Shown: positions 25,048 to 35,705, counted from the stretch's first letter. The stretch is 64,000 nucleotides of DNA from Torymus aiolomorphi (GCA_036365515.1 CM070876.1:125871810-125935809); one strand, 5' to 3'. Made by a program: numbers and translations. The notes: a model not told the origin generated them from the letters alone.

Positions 25048-26484
25048 ATGGTATTTCCTATTTTCGACGGATATAATATGCTCGTTGATGAGTTTATAGA
25101 AATAATCGAGCATGTGACCAGAGGAGTATCATCCCTATTTATGCAAAATTTCATAACCGATATTTTAAGCAGTCTCCGTGGGAAGGCAAGAAATATCGCT
25201 CTCCAATATTCCTATAAACATTACTTAGACGTCGAGGATCTCCTTTACGATCATTTTGGCCAGCAACCTGGTTGCGAAGAGATATTTCGGGACGATCTTA
25301 GGTACTGGTTGCCCTTATATGACGGCTATAACCTTTCCTTCCAGGACTTTGCTTATGAAGTGACGAAAACCGCATCTCGCGTGCCACATCGATTTTATGT
25401 AATATTTCTAGACGTTCTTCTAGAAAAATTAATTGGTAAGGCAAGAGAATCCATAGAATATATTAACGGGTTCAGGAATCATATGGACCTTCTAGACGAG
25501 TTGGGTGGGGTTTTCAGTGACAATCACGCCAGAAATTTATCTAGAAATTATCAACATGATGACCCCAATGAAGATGAAAATATCGTTGCTGATATTGGAC
25601 CTCCATGCCAACGCTCGACCGCTGGAATCTCTAATGATAGCAGTGTTCGGAATACCCTCTCACCGCTAAGTTATTCAGAAGAACAAAATATTACAGAATT
25701 GATAGAGATATGTGAACCACTGACATTAACAGCACTCAATCCAGTCACGATCGAGGCCATCGAAGCAAGTTCTGATTTTAACACCCCCGGCATCGTCGAA
25801 CACGGTGTCACAGAATGCCCAGTTATTGTGACTAATGCATTAAAATTAGGATTAGAACGCTTCGCCAAACCATTTCAAGTTCAAAACCATCGTAGCATGA
25901 ATTTGGAATATAGCATTCTCCAGTTAAACACCCACGATACTACGGAACCCCCGATATCCTACGAAGCAACTATCTTAACCAAGCCAGAAATACGCCCGGA
26001 GATCAATCTTGCCAACCATTCAATTAATCTTCACAATGTACGAACACACATCGTCCCTATATCCTTCAATAATGACAGCCGAGAACAGGTTTTCACCAAC
26101 ACCATCACAGATATATTGACAACTATATCCCTAGAACGACCACTAACCAGTTGTTTAGAAATTCAAGAGCCCATTTCTGACTCCCCCGCTGCAGTCGAAA
26201 AGATAACATGGACAGTAAGTGAGGCCCCCGTAATGGAAAATTCCGGTACTAGAAATAGACCCGACATCCAAACGCCTGAGGGTCACCAACATTCTTACAT
26301 AACTCCCCTTCGTACGTATGCGAATGAACTACTGCCTAGGCACTCAAAGAACTTTATATATTCTCCTAAAAGAACTTCTTCTAACGCGCCAAATGATACT
26401 CGACTTCAACACCCGAATTTTAAGTATAGAAAGAAAAGGTACTATAACATCGCAATCGCACACGCCATCAAAGAAATAGGATAG
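25048..26484 (+). CDS. gag: Gag-like protein, 478 aa, with duplicated core domain
   Basis: The ATG sits in CACCATGG context. Residues 1-75 and about 87-155 are two copies of one domain. Each shows the order hydrophobic-F/YDGYN, F, a helical stretch, L..L.GKAR, then a C-terminal LL/L...F helix. A PxFDG start and a GKAR-like turn are typical of the gypsy-type Gag capsid N-domain, so the capsid region appears to have duplicated. The remaining 300 residues are polar and low in known motifs, ending in a basic tail (RKKRYYN). No CCHC zinc knuckle is present. The frame is intact. It would form the particle, and RNA binding may rest on the basic tail (inference). It could alternatively be a Gag-like accessory product. 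Confidence 0.7.
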   Translation: MVFPIFDGYNMLVDEFIEIIEHVTRGVSSLFMQNFITDILSSLRGKARNIALQYSYKHYLDVEDLLYDHFGQQPGCEEIFRDDLRYWLPLYDGYNLSFQDFAYEVTKTASRVPHRFYVIFLDVLLEKLIGKARESIEYINGFRNHMDLLDELGGVFSDNHARNLSRNYQHDDPNEDENIVADIGPPCQRSTAGISNDSSVRNTLSPLSYSEEQNITELIEICEPLTLTALNPVTIEAIEASSDFNTPGIVEHGVTECPVIVTNALKLGLERFAKPFQVQNHRSMNLEYSILQLNTHDTTEPPISYEATILTKPEIRPEINLANHSINLHNVRTHIVPISFNNDSREQVFTNTITDILTTISLERPLTSCLEIQEPISDSPAAVEKITWTVSEAPVMENSGTRNRPDIQTPEGHQHSYITPLRTYANELLPRHSKNFIYSPKRTSSNAPNDTRLQHPNFKYRKKRYYNIAIAHAIKEIG

Positions 26485-26688
26485 ACACTCAGTGCAATGT
26501 TCAATATGTTCAATTTCTTAATGATCGAAACCAACAAAAACCACGTTGCATGAGAACTCGCCCTGTCGTCCAGCAACCGGAGGCGAGTATAGATCATCTG
26601 AGGCGGTATAACAAAAGAGCTTCCGACTAGCTTCATCAACATAACCAAAAGCACTGAGGAAGCAGTGAGATTGTATTAATTAGTATAT
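26485..26688 (+). other. Junction where pol would be expected
   Basis: Only about 200 bases separate gag from env. No protease, RT or integrase remnant is visible. A possible acceptor (CGCCCTGTCGTCCAG) lies near 26560, and TTAATTAG lies just before the env ATG. Confidence 0.5.
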
Positions 26689-28366
26689 ATGGTAGCAAGG
26701 TTGTCACCGACTCTTTACGAAATAACACCTATTAATTCCAATCCTGGAATCTATTATGAAAAATTACCATCAATCCGGATTCAGAGAGGAAATTTGAAAG
26801 TCATTATCCATCTAGATTTGCATGGGTTTCTTAAGGAACATGACCCTACTCGAATGTACAATGAACAATTGACCAAATGCGTAATCCACCTAGGAATTGA
26901 CCACTGCAATGCCACCCTAAATAAAGATCTTATGGAGGTGAAATTGACGACCCTCAGTCACGTACATGGGGACATAAAACAAGCAGCCATGTCTATAGAC
27001 ACTCAGCCAATTGACGACCCATCATCAATTAAAAATATTCGAGCACGCAGAATGGCCCCTCTTGGTATCATAGGAAGTGTAAGCAAAAGCTTGTTCGGTC
27101 TCATCACAACGGACGACGCGGATGCTATTAACAAGAACGTCGATCAGCTGTTTAGAGACCAAAAGAAACTCGTGAAACTCTCAGTTGAAAAGACACACCT
27201 CATCTCGGGCAATCTCGAAGAGCTGTATAACATCACCACCTTGCATCGAGAGACTATGAAGAAGATGGGTGAGACTTTGAATAACAAACTTAATGCAGTC
27301 TTGACCGAAGCTAACGAGAACCATCTAGCATGGGAACTTCCTACATTTGCTCGGCAAATGGAAACAAAGTTAGACCATCTGATACACTGTAATAGGGAGA
27401 TCCTAACGATCCTCAATACGCTGATCGAGAGGAAAGCTTTTGCGAAATGATGTACTCCACCAAATCGCCGTAGATATCCATATTTCTCCATCCTACCCTT
27501 ATTTGGCCGTGAAAAGGGACTTGCAGATGTATTTGAAACTCACCGAACAACATCTACAAGAATGTATCCGGACTCATTATGGACGCATTTGCCCACCTAA
27601 GGGCCCTTTATTTACCATCTCCGAACGAAAGAAATGCGAAGTGGAACTCTTACTCAATCCGCATCCTGACGTCCTCAAGTCGTGTGATATAATGATATCT
27701 TCATTCTCCTCGACCCAATGGCGTTACTTAGAACTAACTGATAGTTGGCTATACTCCATAATCAAGGAAGAAACGGTCCGAATCACATGCCCAGGGGAGA
27801 TCTCTTACACTCCGACTATTAAGGGCACGGGCCTGTTGAGGTTGGCCACTGGTTGCTCCGCCAGAACTCATACAGTGGAACTACCTGATAACCAGGATCA
27901 GACTGCCAAGTCTCAATACATGTACGCTCCAGACGTAGGCCTAAATATTACGGTCGTACATCCAGAGCTATGGCAACACATGAACGAGTCCACACCTTTA
28001 GAAATAGGACAACCGTCACCGGACACAGTCTTTACACCAAGGATGGAGCGTCTCACTAATATTGTCTTCCGTATGAAAGAGATAGGGGAACATAAAAGAG
28101 ACACTTCGTTCACTCGATCTCTAATATATGGAGGGATATCTTTTCAAGGCATAACAATTATACTTGGTGTAATCTCGTTTTTCCTCTATAGAAGGACAAT
28201 AGGGAAACGACACCAACCCTCATCGCGATATACTGGGAAAAGAGACACCGCAACTGTAGAAACTCCATTAACTTATGTAGCTATCCAACCTGTTCCTACC
28301 CGCTCAGTATCTACTCCCATCCTAATGTCACCCGCACTCCCACCCCAGTTGGCGGAACTCGATTAA
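26689..28366 (+). pseudogene. env: F-type envelope glycoprotein gene, broken by one frameshift
   Basis: Frame 1 (26689-27450, 253 aa) holds a furin-type RARR site at residues 118-121 followed by a Gly/hydrophobic fusion-peptide-like stretch (GIIGSVSKSLFG) and a long heptad-rich helix. Frame 2 (27440-28366, 308 aa) continues with the Cys-rich ectodomain (IC, CE, SCD, TCPGE, GCS), a transmembrane segment at about 228-250 and a short basic tail. This is the layout of insect errantivirus Env and baculovirus F-type fusion proteins. The two frames overlap by 11 bases, and a 1-nt indel near 27425-27440 separates them. An in-frame TAA lies 12 bases before the ATG and no signal peptide is visible, so the true N-terminus may come from a spliced leader. 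The broken frame makes this copy unlikely to encode a complete protein. Confidence 0.82.
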
Positions 28367-28377
28367 AATCATATATA

Positions 28378-28392
28378 TCTTCCTTTTCAGAT
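28378..28392 (+). promoter_or_regulatory. 3' splice site before the RRM-like ORF
   Basis: TCTTCCTTTTCAG ends at 28390, 30 bases before the ATG at 28421. A pyrimidine tract plus CAG is a good match to an animal acceptor. Confidence 0.5.
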
Positions 28393-28420
28393 CGAATAAA
28401 TAAAAAGAAAAAGAAAAAAA

Positions 28421-29107
28421 ATGGACCCTTCAACAAACCCTCCTCATTTCATCACCGTGATTTATCAAACGGACCTGGGACTCGATGGACTTATAACCTG
28501 TTTTAAACAGGCCGGACCTATTACTATTGTGGAAGTCATATCGGAAAGTTTAACTACCCAAACAACTAAGATCACATTCAAGAATCAAAAGGACGCCACG
28601 GTAGCAGAAAAATCTAAGGACCTTTGGCTATTGGAAACCACTTTGGCCTTCGAGAATGAAAGGATGCCTATTCCACCACGAAAAGCAAGGAAACGAACCC
28701 ATCCATCCGAACCCGGAACCAGGGAGAAGACTCGTATCTTTTGGCAAATACCCTGGCCAAAAGATCAGGGAAGGACGCAGGAACAATTGGAAGAAGAGTT
28801 TTTTTACCATTTTGCCCATTTTGGAATTCTAGAATATGTTCATACAATAAAAGACAACCAAGATCGGCTTTCTCATGGTTTCGTCAAATACCTGGAGGAG
28901 GAATCCGCACAAAGAGCTCTACAGAGAAGCGACATCCGATACCGAGCGATACCTGCGCGACCACAGTACTCCAAATCTATCTATAATATAAAGATTAAAC
29001 ACCAGAAATGTGGAATTGAAATCGACCGTCGAAATTTTGGACTACACGAAAAAACGTGTCATCGACAACGAGCATTAGGACCAAAAGCCTCCCTTCCCGG
29101 ATTTTGA
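28421..29107 (+). CDS. RRM-like protein, 228 aa, accessory ORF
   Basis: Residues about 103-180 read like an RNA-recognition motif. There is a beta-1-like RIFWQIPWP, a helix with EELEEEFFYHFAHFG (typical F..FG ending), and an RNP1-like SHGFVKYLEEESAQRAL. Residues 8-80 may form a second, weaker RRM-like fold (FITVIYQTD, LDGLITCFKQAGPI, TKITFKNQKDA). The tail has Cys and His (KCGIEI, HEKTCH) that could bind a metal. The frame is intact, starts AAAAAATGG, and lies between env and the coiled-coil ORF. RRMs are not a normal component of LTR elements known to me, so host-gene capture is plausible (inference). It might bind the element RNA and aid export or packaging, like accessory regulators of complex retroviruses. 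That role is speculative. Confidence 0.6.
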   Translation: MDPSTNPPHFITVIYQTDLGLDGLITCFKQAGPITIVEVISESLTTQTTKITFKNQKDATVAEKSKDLWLLETTLAFENERMPIPPRKARKRTHPSEPGTREKTRIFWQIPWPKDQGRTQEQLEEEFFYHFAHFGILEYVHTIKDNQDRLSHGFVKYLEEESAQRALQRSDIRYRAIPARPQYSKSIYNIKIKHQKCGIEIDRRNFGLHEKTCHRQRALGPKASLPGF

Positions 29108-29220
29108 AATTCATTTCCCTTGGACGATCCCGAAATTCCCCCCCCCCCCCCCGAAAACCAAAAAAAAGAAAAAACAAAAAAGAAAAAAAAAAGGACTAAG
29201 GACCCCGGACCTTACTTTTG
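29108..29220 (+). repeat. Poly-C and poly-A tracts
   Basis: About 15 C at 29138-29152, then an A-rich run to about 29192. Non-coding spacer between two accessory ORFs. Confidence 0.8.
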
Positions 29221-29228
29221 TTTCAGGC
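29213..29228 (+). promoter_or_regulatory. 3' splice site before the coiled-coil ORF
   Basis: CTTACTTTTGTTTCAG ends at 29226, six bases before the ATG at 29233. Strong pyrimidine tract. Confidence 0.5.
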
Positions 29229-29232
29229 CAAA

Positions 29233-29569
29233 ATGATACCGGACAGTCATCCTGTTTTCGCAGAAAGTCGACTGATTTATAGAGTCATAGAATTGGAGCA
29301 AGAATTGGTGAGACTACGGGCCGTCCACGAAGATCAATGGGCAACAATAAGTTACCTGGCGGATCAGGTGAAGGAACAGGAGGAAAAGTTTAAAAAAAAA
29401 CGCCATGATTATTGGTGTACTCTTCACAGAACGAACCGTGATGAAGAGCACAATGCATAAAATACTCGCTAAATCGGACAAAGTTCGGCAACATCTAGGC
29501 CATCTCACAAACTCAACCCTCCAACGGCTCACTGTTCTCGACAACCGAGTCAACAACCTGGAAGAGTAA
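29233..29569 (+). CDS. Small coiled-coil ORF, probably split by overlap or frameshift
   Basis: From the ATG at 29233 the first frame gives 75 residues with heptads rich in Leu, Val, Gln and Glu (VIELEQELVRLRAVHEDQW, then LADQVKEQEEKFKKK). It stops at 29460. A second frame (29441-29569, 42 aa) overlaps it by 20 bases and continues the heptad pattern (LTNSTLQRLTVLDNRVNNLEE). Either one coiled-coil protein was split by a 1-nt change, or two overlapping small proteins exist. I do not recognise a family. Its position after a good 3' splice site supports expression. Confidence 0.45.
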
Positions 29570-30235
29570 GTCCATGAGTTGACTTTGTCCTTTGCCCGCC
29601 TAAGTGTGAGCAACAAATCACCGCAAGACACGCAATAAACTTACGGACATCCGGACTTATCGACCACACTTACCCTAACCGACCCCCTCATTATTTAAGA
29701 AGGCCCTTTCGATCCTTCCCTTTCTTTTGTTCCAGAAAATGGTCAGCAAAGGAGAAGGCTATCGAGAGTCGTCTTGGGAGTTATCTTATTAGTTATCTAG
29801 GAGACAGACCACAAGAGGTAGCCGCAGCATAAAGATGCCGTACCTGAAATTAGTCCAGTCCATAGCGAGGCTTCGAACTGGACTAAGATTAATTCCTCGA
29901 ACTAGAAACAGCCAATCAATTAATTATAAAATTAATACATTAGGTCTGAAAAATCTATGGTTATCTTAGTCGAATCGGTGACCATAAATACCTACCCACT
30001 AAGAGGTTCGAAGCGCTTTTGTAAACCCGGCTATCAAGACAAGTGAACTGCTCTCAACCTTCGGATTCTCCCAAGATCTTTGTACCTCCTAAACTTTAAT
30101 AGCGACCTCTCCTCTGTTTACTAATTCCTAATAACAAATCGGGCAAGGACTTATATTGCGTCAAAATTATTGTGAATTCTGTTTGTAACCATTATTGTAA
30201 CCTCGTACTCATCGCACTTGCTGGGACGACAAGTA
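29570..30235 (+). other. 3' region of the pol-less element with another possible splice acceptor
   Basis: CCTTTCTTTTGTTCCAG ends at 29735, and an ATG follows at 29739 opening only 17 codons. No longer frame is supported. The rest up to the polypurine tract looks non-coding. Confidence 0.45.
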
Positions 30236-30252
30236 AAATAAGAGGGGGGTTA
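30236..30252 (+). promoter_or_regulatory. Polypurine tract
   Basis: AAAATAAGAGGGGGG followed by TTA directly before the 3' LTR. This is the expected position and composition of a plus-strand priming tract. Confidence 0.8.
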
Positions 30253-31760
30253 TGTTATGTGCCAATATTTTTATTCTTAATTTATTGATTTTAATTTATT
30301 CAACTTATTGTTAGCCGAGTAGCTTGCCATTGCGCAAAAAAAAATTAGGAAATAAGAATCGCGCGATGTCCAGAAATCGCTGCGCTAGCGGGGCAACGGC
30401 CTTGATCCGGCGCGACGACCGCGAGGAAACTCATACGAGCGCGAGGAGAACAGGCGCCGCGCTCGACCAGTGGCAGTACCTCCCGGCCACCTTTCGCGCT
30501 CCCTGCCTTACCTGCGCCGATAGCCGCTGCGGGAGCGAGAGAGACAGCGAACGACCGTAGTGGGAGCGAATTTTCGCGGATCCAGGTGTGCGAGTGGCGA
30601 AAATTCGTTGCCACGACAGTCGGAAATAATTAGTCAAAAAGTACAGTCGTTAACTTTTATCGGGAATATATGTTGTTTAAGAGTAATTTTTATAAGTTCG
30701 TTAGGCGCTAGAATATTGACATCGTGTATTAGAATATTACCAAATTTACCACTGTTATACGGGACCACTGGACTATAATTGAAGGAAAAATAAAAGAAAA
30801 GGAAAAAACTGACATATTGGTGAATATTTCATTTCAATTTCCGAAAACCCATAATTCCACACATTATTCCATTCTTCAAGGAATCCATCGAGTTACAACA
30901 AAAGGTGAGAATCTTTATTTATAACAATTCATTCATTTGGAAATTATTCGTTCGCGTGCAAGAATTTTAAAGATTGTTTTTTTCGGGCATTTGTTCATAA
31001 TTTTCAATTGTTGTTAATCGCGTACTTGTTATTCGTAGCTGATATAGGAGCGTTTATTCCGTAAATTCTATAAAACTACTGTGAGACCGGCCTAACTAAC
31101 TACGGGGTAATGGATCAGGGTTTCTAGTGCCGTGCGACTTCGTTATTGGCATTTTGCTCGTTAAACTAAAAATTTACGATAAAATTGTTAATGCGGATTA
31201 CCGAGAATTAATATCAATAGAAACTTAATAATTAGTAATAATCTAATAATATAATAATTAATAATAACGAAAATATACAATATTAATAACAATAATATGA
31301 TTAATAATAACCTTAATTGTTTTTTTTTACAAATAGTTGTTAATGAATTTAACCCTTTTTTTCCCTAATAATTAATCATTAATCTAACCTAACTACTATA
31401 AAACCATCTTACTAAACCCTAGCCCGGATTTCCCTCATGCATTAAGAAGTTGAGAGGATCATTATAGCATGATCGTCTAAACTTCCGAAGATTGAGGTGT
31501 ACGATCCGTCGAGACTTAGGACTAATACGCGCATGAGATCAACAAGAATAAAAGCCAGGATTATGAAGACAAAGGGAAGAGCATGAAGAAGAAGGAACTA
31601 TCAGCCCTTTCTCTACGATCGAAATATACCGTCATTAGATACCCGTAGTAAGGCGATTAGGATCTCTTATGTAAAAGGAATGATAGATGTCCTGGGCGAC
31701 ATCCCAAAATAATTTATGGTTCTGCCCTTACGTGCGAGTATCTTAACCTCTCACGTAACA
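30253..31760 (+). repeat. 3' LTR
   Basis: 1508 bp, TGTTATGTGCC...CTCACGTAACA. It differs from the 5' LTR by about a dozen substitutions or short indels, e.g. ATATATT/ATTTTT near the start and a small insertion at GGCCTAACTAACTACGG. Confidence 0.95.
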
Positions 31761-31765
31761 GAGAC

Positions 31766-32170
31766 AATGAAGTTCTAAACATTCGAGAGCTAACTCTCCA
31801 AACCACGGACTAGAACAACCATCCATAGGAGCCCCATGAATTTGTTTGAAGTACTTGCCATCAAATTTAAAATATGTAGAAGACATAAGAAAAATAACAC
31901 CATCAAGAAACTCTTGTAAACTTAAATTAATTCTGCACTTTAAATATTTCCATATACGTCCGATCCCCGTAAGCACTAAATCAATATTTATGTTAGTGAA
32001 TAATGAAACAACGTCAAAGGAAACTAATCTACAATTATCGGGTACGTTAATTTTTGAGACAGAATCTAATAATTCGTAACTATTTTTAAGTGAGGATTTA
32101 GGTTTCGGCAAATACTTTATAAAAAATGTAGAAATAGCTTTATCAAGTTTATACGTTGGCGAGTTAATAA
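31766..32170 (-). pseudogene. PLE1 reverse transcriptase fragment (5'-truncated)
   Basis: Minus-strand RT core with NSPTYKLDKAISTFF, then VSFDVVSLFTNI (motif A with catalytic Asp) and HGAPMDGCSSPWFG (motif B region). It resumes across the LTR insertion at 22754. Homology to PLE2 ends abruptly at 32170, so about 460 N-terminal residues are missing. This suits 5' truncation during retrotransposition. The open frame continues to 32468 only by reading the antisense of the PLE2 leader. Confidence 0.8.
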
Positions 32171-32176
32171 TAATAA

Positions 32177-32313
32177 GTTTATCAATAAATTTATGATGCT
32201 CGAAAGGATCTATGGTGTACGAATTCACTACACCCTCAATAAAAATTATCATTGAACGCGAGCAGCTTGGGAGAGCAATAACCTTTTGAATATACAGGCA
32301 TTGGATCTGAACT
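32177..32313 (+). mobile_element. PLE2 upstream pseudo-LTR
   Basis: Matches the PLE2 3' end at 35637-35703 (ATGATGCTCGAAAGGATC ... CCCTCAATAAAAATTAT) in the same orientation. It lies directly between the head-to-head PLE1 and PLE2 copies. Confidence 0.7.
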
Positions 32314-35113
32314 ATGATGCCAAATTGTGAAGAGGAGGCAATGAACTGCAGATATAAACAAAAGACGCAGCCTACGGCTATGATAAATACCGAGCGGACG
32401 TTGACATCTATGCGGATTTTGACATCTAAGACACGTGCGAATATCAATGCTGAATTATACTCTCTCATACAGAGTGATCAGGTTAATAACTTAGTTATTT
32501 TTCGTTTTATACAAACCGAAATTAGTATTACCGCAAAAAAATCGTTTATTCAACTTTCAAAAATTTTACATTCGATAACAAAAATCAACTGTGATATAGA
32601 GTTTTTATCCAAATGTAAGAAATATGACGTTTTTCCTAAACACATTGTTAATACTACCAAAGCTTTTAGTTACATTAATTTGGATAGTAATATTTCAAAA
32701 AACAAACTTAATAGCTTAACAAATCTAGTCTTGAACAAATTGCTTAAATTGGAAATTACTGATTTTTATTCAAAGATAAATAGATTGCAAAAGAAAAAGA
32801 ATGATTTGTTTGTTATGACTAAGAAATTTACTAATTTAAAAATAGTTAAAGCTTTTATTAAACATTATAAGAATTCTCTCTCTTCTATCAAACTCAAATG
32901 GCAATACGTACACAACAAAAAGTTTTCCAAATTATTTTATGATAAATATAATTATGATTATCATTATGATAATTTCCAACGGAATTCTGCGGACGATAAC
33001 TCACAGAGAAACTGTCAAGTATTAACAATGTGTAACTTTAATAATAATATCTGTGATAATGGTGATAATACTAATGATAACAATAGGTATGACAAATGGT
33101 TTATAAACCTAACGGAAAATCACATTCCACAACATATACAGGACATTGTTAGGCTAGGGCAGAATTTTAATTTTACATGCAATCCGAGTCAGAGCACATA
33201 TTTTCAAATTCTTAAAAATTTGGATTGTTATATTACAGATGTGTCTGATGAATCTAATAAATTACGCGGTGAGTTAGTTAACTGTGTAAATTCCTTTGCA
33301 AAAAAGAAATTACATTTGCCACATACAGATGCAGTTATTATGAGTAAAATTTCAGCTACTGACAAATTTGTTAAAGATAACAAAAATATATTATTTACTA
33401 AAGCTGACAAGGGAAATGTTACGATTGCAATTGACAGGGAAAATTATAATAAAAAAGTCCTTGAAGTTCTTTCGGATGATAAATATTATAAGCAACTTTT
33501 CAAAAGACCACTTAACATTCTAAAAAAGTCAGTAGATTTATTAATAAAAAAGTGGATTAATCGTGGCGTTTGTGACCTTGATTCCAGCTTTGACATTTTG
33601 AAAACAAACAATAACAATACAGATCTAGCGCGTGCATATGGCTTAATAAAGATCCATAAAAAAGATTTGCCAATCAGAATTATTGTTTCGACGGTTAACT
33701 CGCCAACGTATAAACTTGATAAAGCTATTTCTACGTTTTTTATAAAGTATTTGCCGAAACCTAAATCCTCACTTAAAAATAGTTACGAATTATTAGATTC
33801 TGTCTCAAAAATTAACGTACCCGATAATTGTAGATTAGTTTCCTTTGACGTTGTTTCATTATTCACTAACATAAATATTGATTTAGTGCTTACGGGGATC
33901 AGACGTAAATGGAAATATTTAAAGTGCAGAATTAATTTAAGTTTACAAGAGTTACTTGATGGTGTTATTTTTCGTATGTCTTCTACATATTTTAAATTTG
34001 ATGGCAAGTACTTCAAACAAATTCATGGGGCTCCTATGGGTGGTTTGGAGAGTTAGCTCTCGAATGTTTAGAACTTCATTGTCTCAATGTCCTTAAAAAT
34101 AGTGTTGTTTTCTATAAACGTTATGTTGATGACTGTCTATTGATTATTAAGGAAAATGATATAGATCGATGTTTATGTGAATTTAATGAGTTTAATGAAC
34201 ATTTGAAATTCACGATGGAAAATGAAGAGAATAAATCTATCAATTTTTTAGAAATGTCTCTAATAAAGAAGGTAATAAAATTATTTCAAATTGGTACAGA
34301 AAAAGTACTTATTCTGGTAGATTCGTTCACTTTGATTCGCATCATCCTTTATCACAAAAAAGAGCGATTGTTTATGGTTTGGTTGATAAAGCTATTAATT
34401 TATCACACAGTAGATTTCATGTACAAAATTTAAATATTGTAAAACAATTACTTGTTGAGAATGGTTATCCGTTAAAATTTATTAACGAGGGTATACAACG
34501 TAGGTTATCTTTTACAAAAAAATTACAAATTGACATAAACGATTCGAATACTGCAGATGATTCTAAAAAATCACTCATCGTTATCCCATACGTTAAACAT
34601 CTCAGTTACAAATTAAAATCAATTCTGTCTCGTAATAGTTATAAGGTTATACAAAAACCATGCAATAAACTTTCTAAATACATTAAATTAGGTAAGAATA
34701 ATGTTGATAAGTTTGAAAAAAGTGGTGTAGTTTACAAAGTGAATTGTGCTGATTGTAAAATGTCATATATTGGACAGACAGGTAGACAATTACGATTATG
34801 CATTAATGAACACAAGCGTAGTGTTAAGAATGGTGACACCACCTCGGCTTTAGCCGAACATGCAGACTTTTATAATCATAAAATAGATTTTAATAAGGTC
34901 AATATCGCTGATCACGAAAGTTATAAGAATAAAAGATTGTTTTCTGAGATGTTACACATTTATAGTACCAATAATAATGTGAATAGACAGTTTGATACTA
35001 TCAAACTAAAAAATTGTTATAAATCCACAGTCGACATTGTTAATAGATCAACCAACATTCGTAACAAACCTAACAAATTCATAAATTCTCGTCGGTTACG
35101 TAGCAGAGAGTAG
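32314..35113 (+). pseudogene. PLE2 reverse transcriptase/GIY-YIG polyprotein gene, frameshifted
   Basis: 32314-34056 encodes 580 aa. A long Lys/Asn-rich N-terminal region is followed by the PLE RT: KADKGNVTIAIDRENY, YGLIKIHKKDLPIR, VSFDVVSLFTNI and HGAPMG. A 16-bp deletion relative to PLE1 at about 34041 shifts the frame. The next frame contains YKRYVDDCLLI, and a second frameshift near 34270 leads to the frame at 34379-35113, which holds the zinc pair and GIY-YIG domain. In the endonuclease the conserved Arg of RINEH reads Cys (CINEH), so even that domain is probably inactive. Full length would be typical of PLE proteins (about 900 aa). Confidence 0.87.
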
Positions 35114-35705
35114 TTTTTCATTGGTGGGCACTGCGTTACTAAGTCAATTTCCTTACTAAATTTCTATCCCCACTACTTTATTCCGTATAAATAGCCCCGG
35201 AGATGCCCGTAACTCTTATTGTCTCTTTTGGACAGTGAGATTACATCATCCTGGGTAAAACAGCTTTTGACGTTATGACTAAACGACTGATTTGTAACAT
35301 GTAAGTTTTTTTAAATTTTCATGCCTTTTTTCTTATTTTGGGTTTTTTCTTTAGTACAATTTAATTTTCTAAATATCCTCATTATACAGGTATTGCTTTA
35401 CAAATGTTGGTGATTTAATAAAAATCTATTGTAAAAAGAAAAACTGTTTGACACGTGGAGTCCACGCTATGGCCGCTTTATAAATTTGTAAATTGATATA
35501 CCACCTCGAATGGTAAGGGAAAAGAAAGTTTTTTCTTAATGTGACAAGAAATGTTATAATTGCCGTTATGTTTTTTGTATGTTCATTGTGTTTAGCCTTG
35601 ATAAGGGGAGTTAATTATACTCCCGAAACGTCGGTGTATCAATAAATTGATGATGCTCGAAAGGATCTATGGTGTACGAATTCACTACACCCTCAATAAA
35701 AATTA
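35114..35705 (+). mobile_element. PLE2 3' untranslated region and pseudo-LTR
   Basis: Inverted counterpart of 21047-21725. It ends with CCCGAAACGTCGGTGTATC and CCCTCAATAAAAATTAT, the PLE terminal phrase. Confidence 0.75.

Larger units (their letters stand above)
22760..31760 (+). mobile_element. Pol-less LTR element with gag, env and accessory ORFs (9001 bp)
   Basis: Two direct LTRs (TGTTA...GTAACA) bound it, and GAGAC is duplicated at 22755-22759 and 31761-31765. It interrupts PLE1: the uninterrupted PLE2 shows the empty-site arrangement with a single GAGAC. Order is LTR, possible primer site, splice donor, gag, env (two frames), RRM-like ORF, coiled-coil ORF, polypurine tract, LTR. No protease, RT, RNase H or integrase motif occurs anywhere between the LTRs. 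LTRs differ at about a dozen positions in 1.5 kb by eye, which indicates a fairly recent insertion. It is probably a Metaviridae-like (gypsy/errantivirus-type) derivative mobilised in trans (inference). Confidence 0.88.

Noticed and set aside
32177..32468. N-terminal extension of the PLE1 RT frame on the minus strand
   Set aside because: It is the antisense of the PLE2 leader and pseudo-LTR, joined by the head-to-head arrangement.
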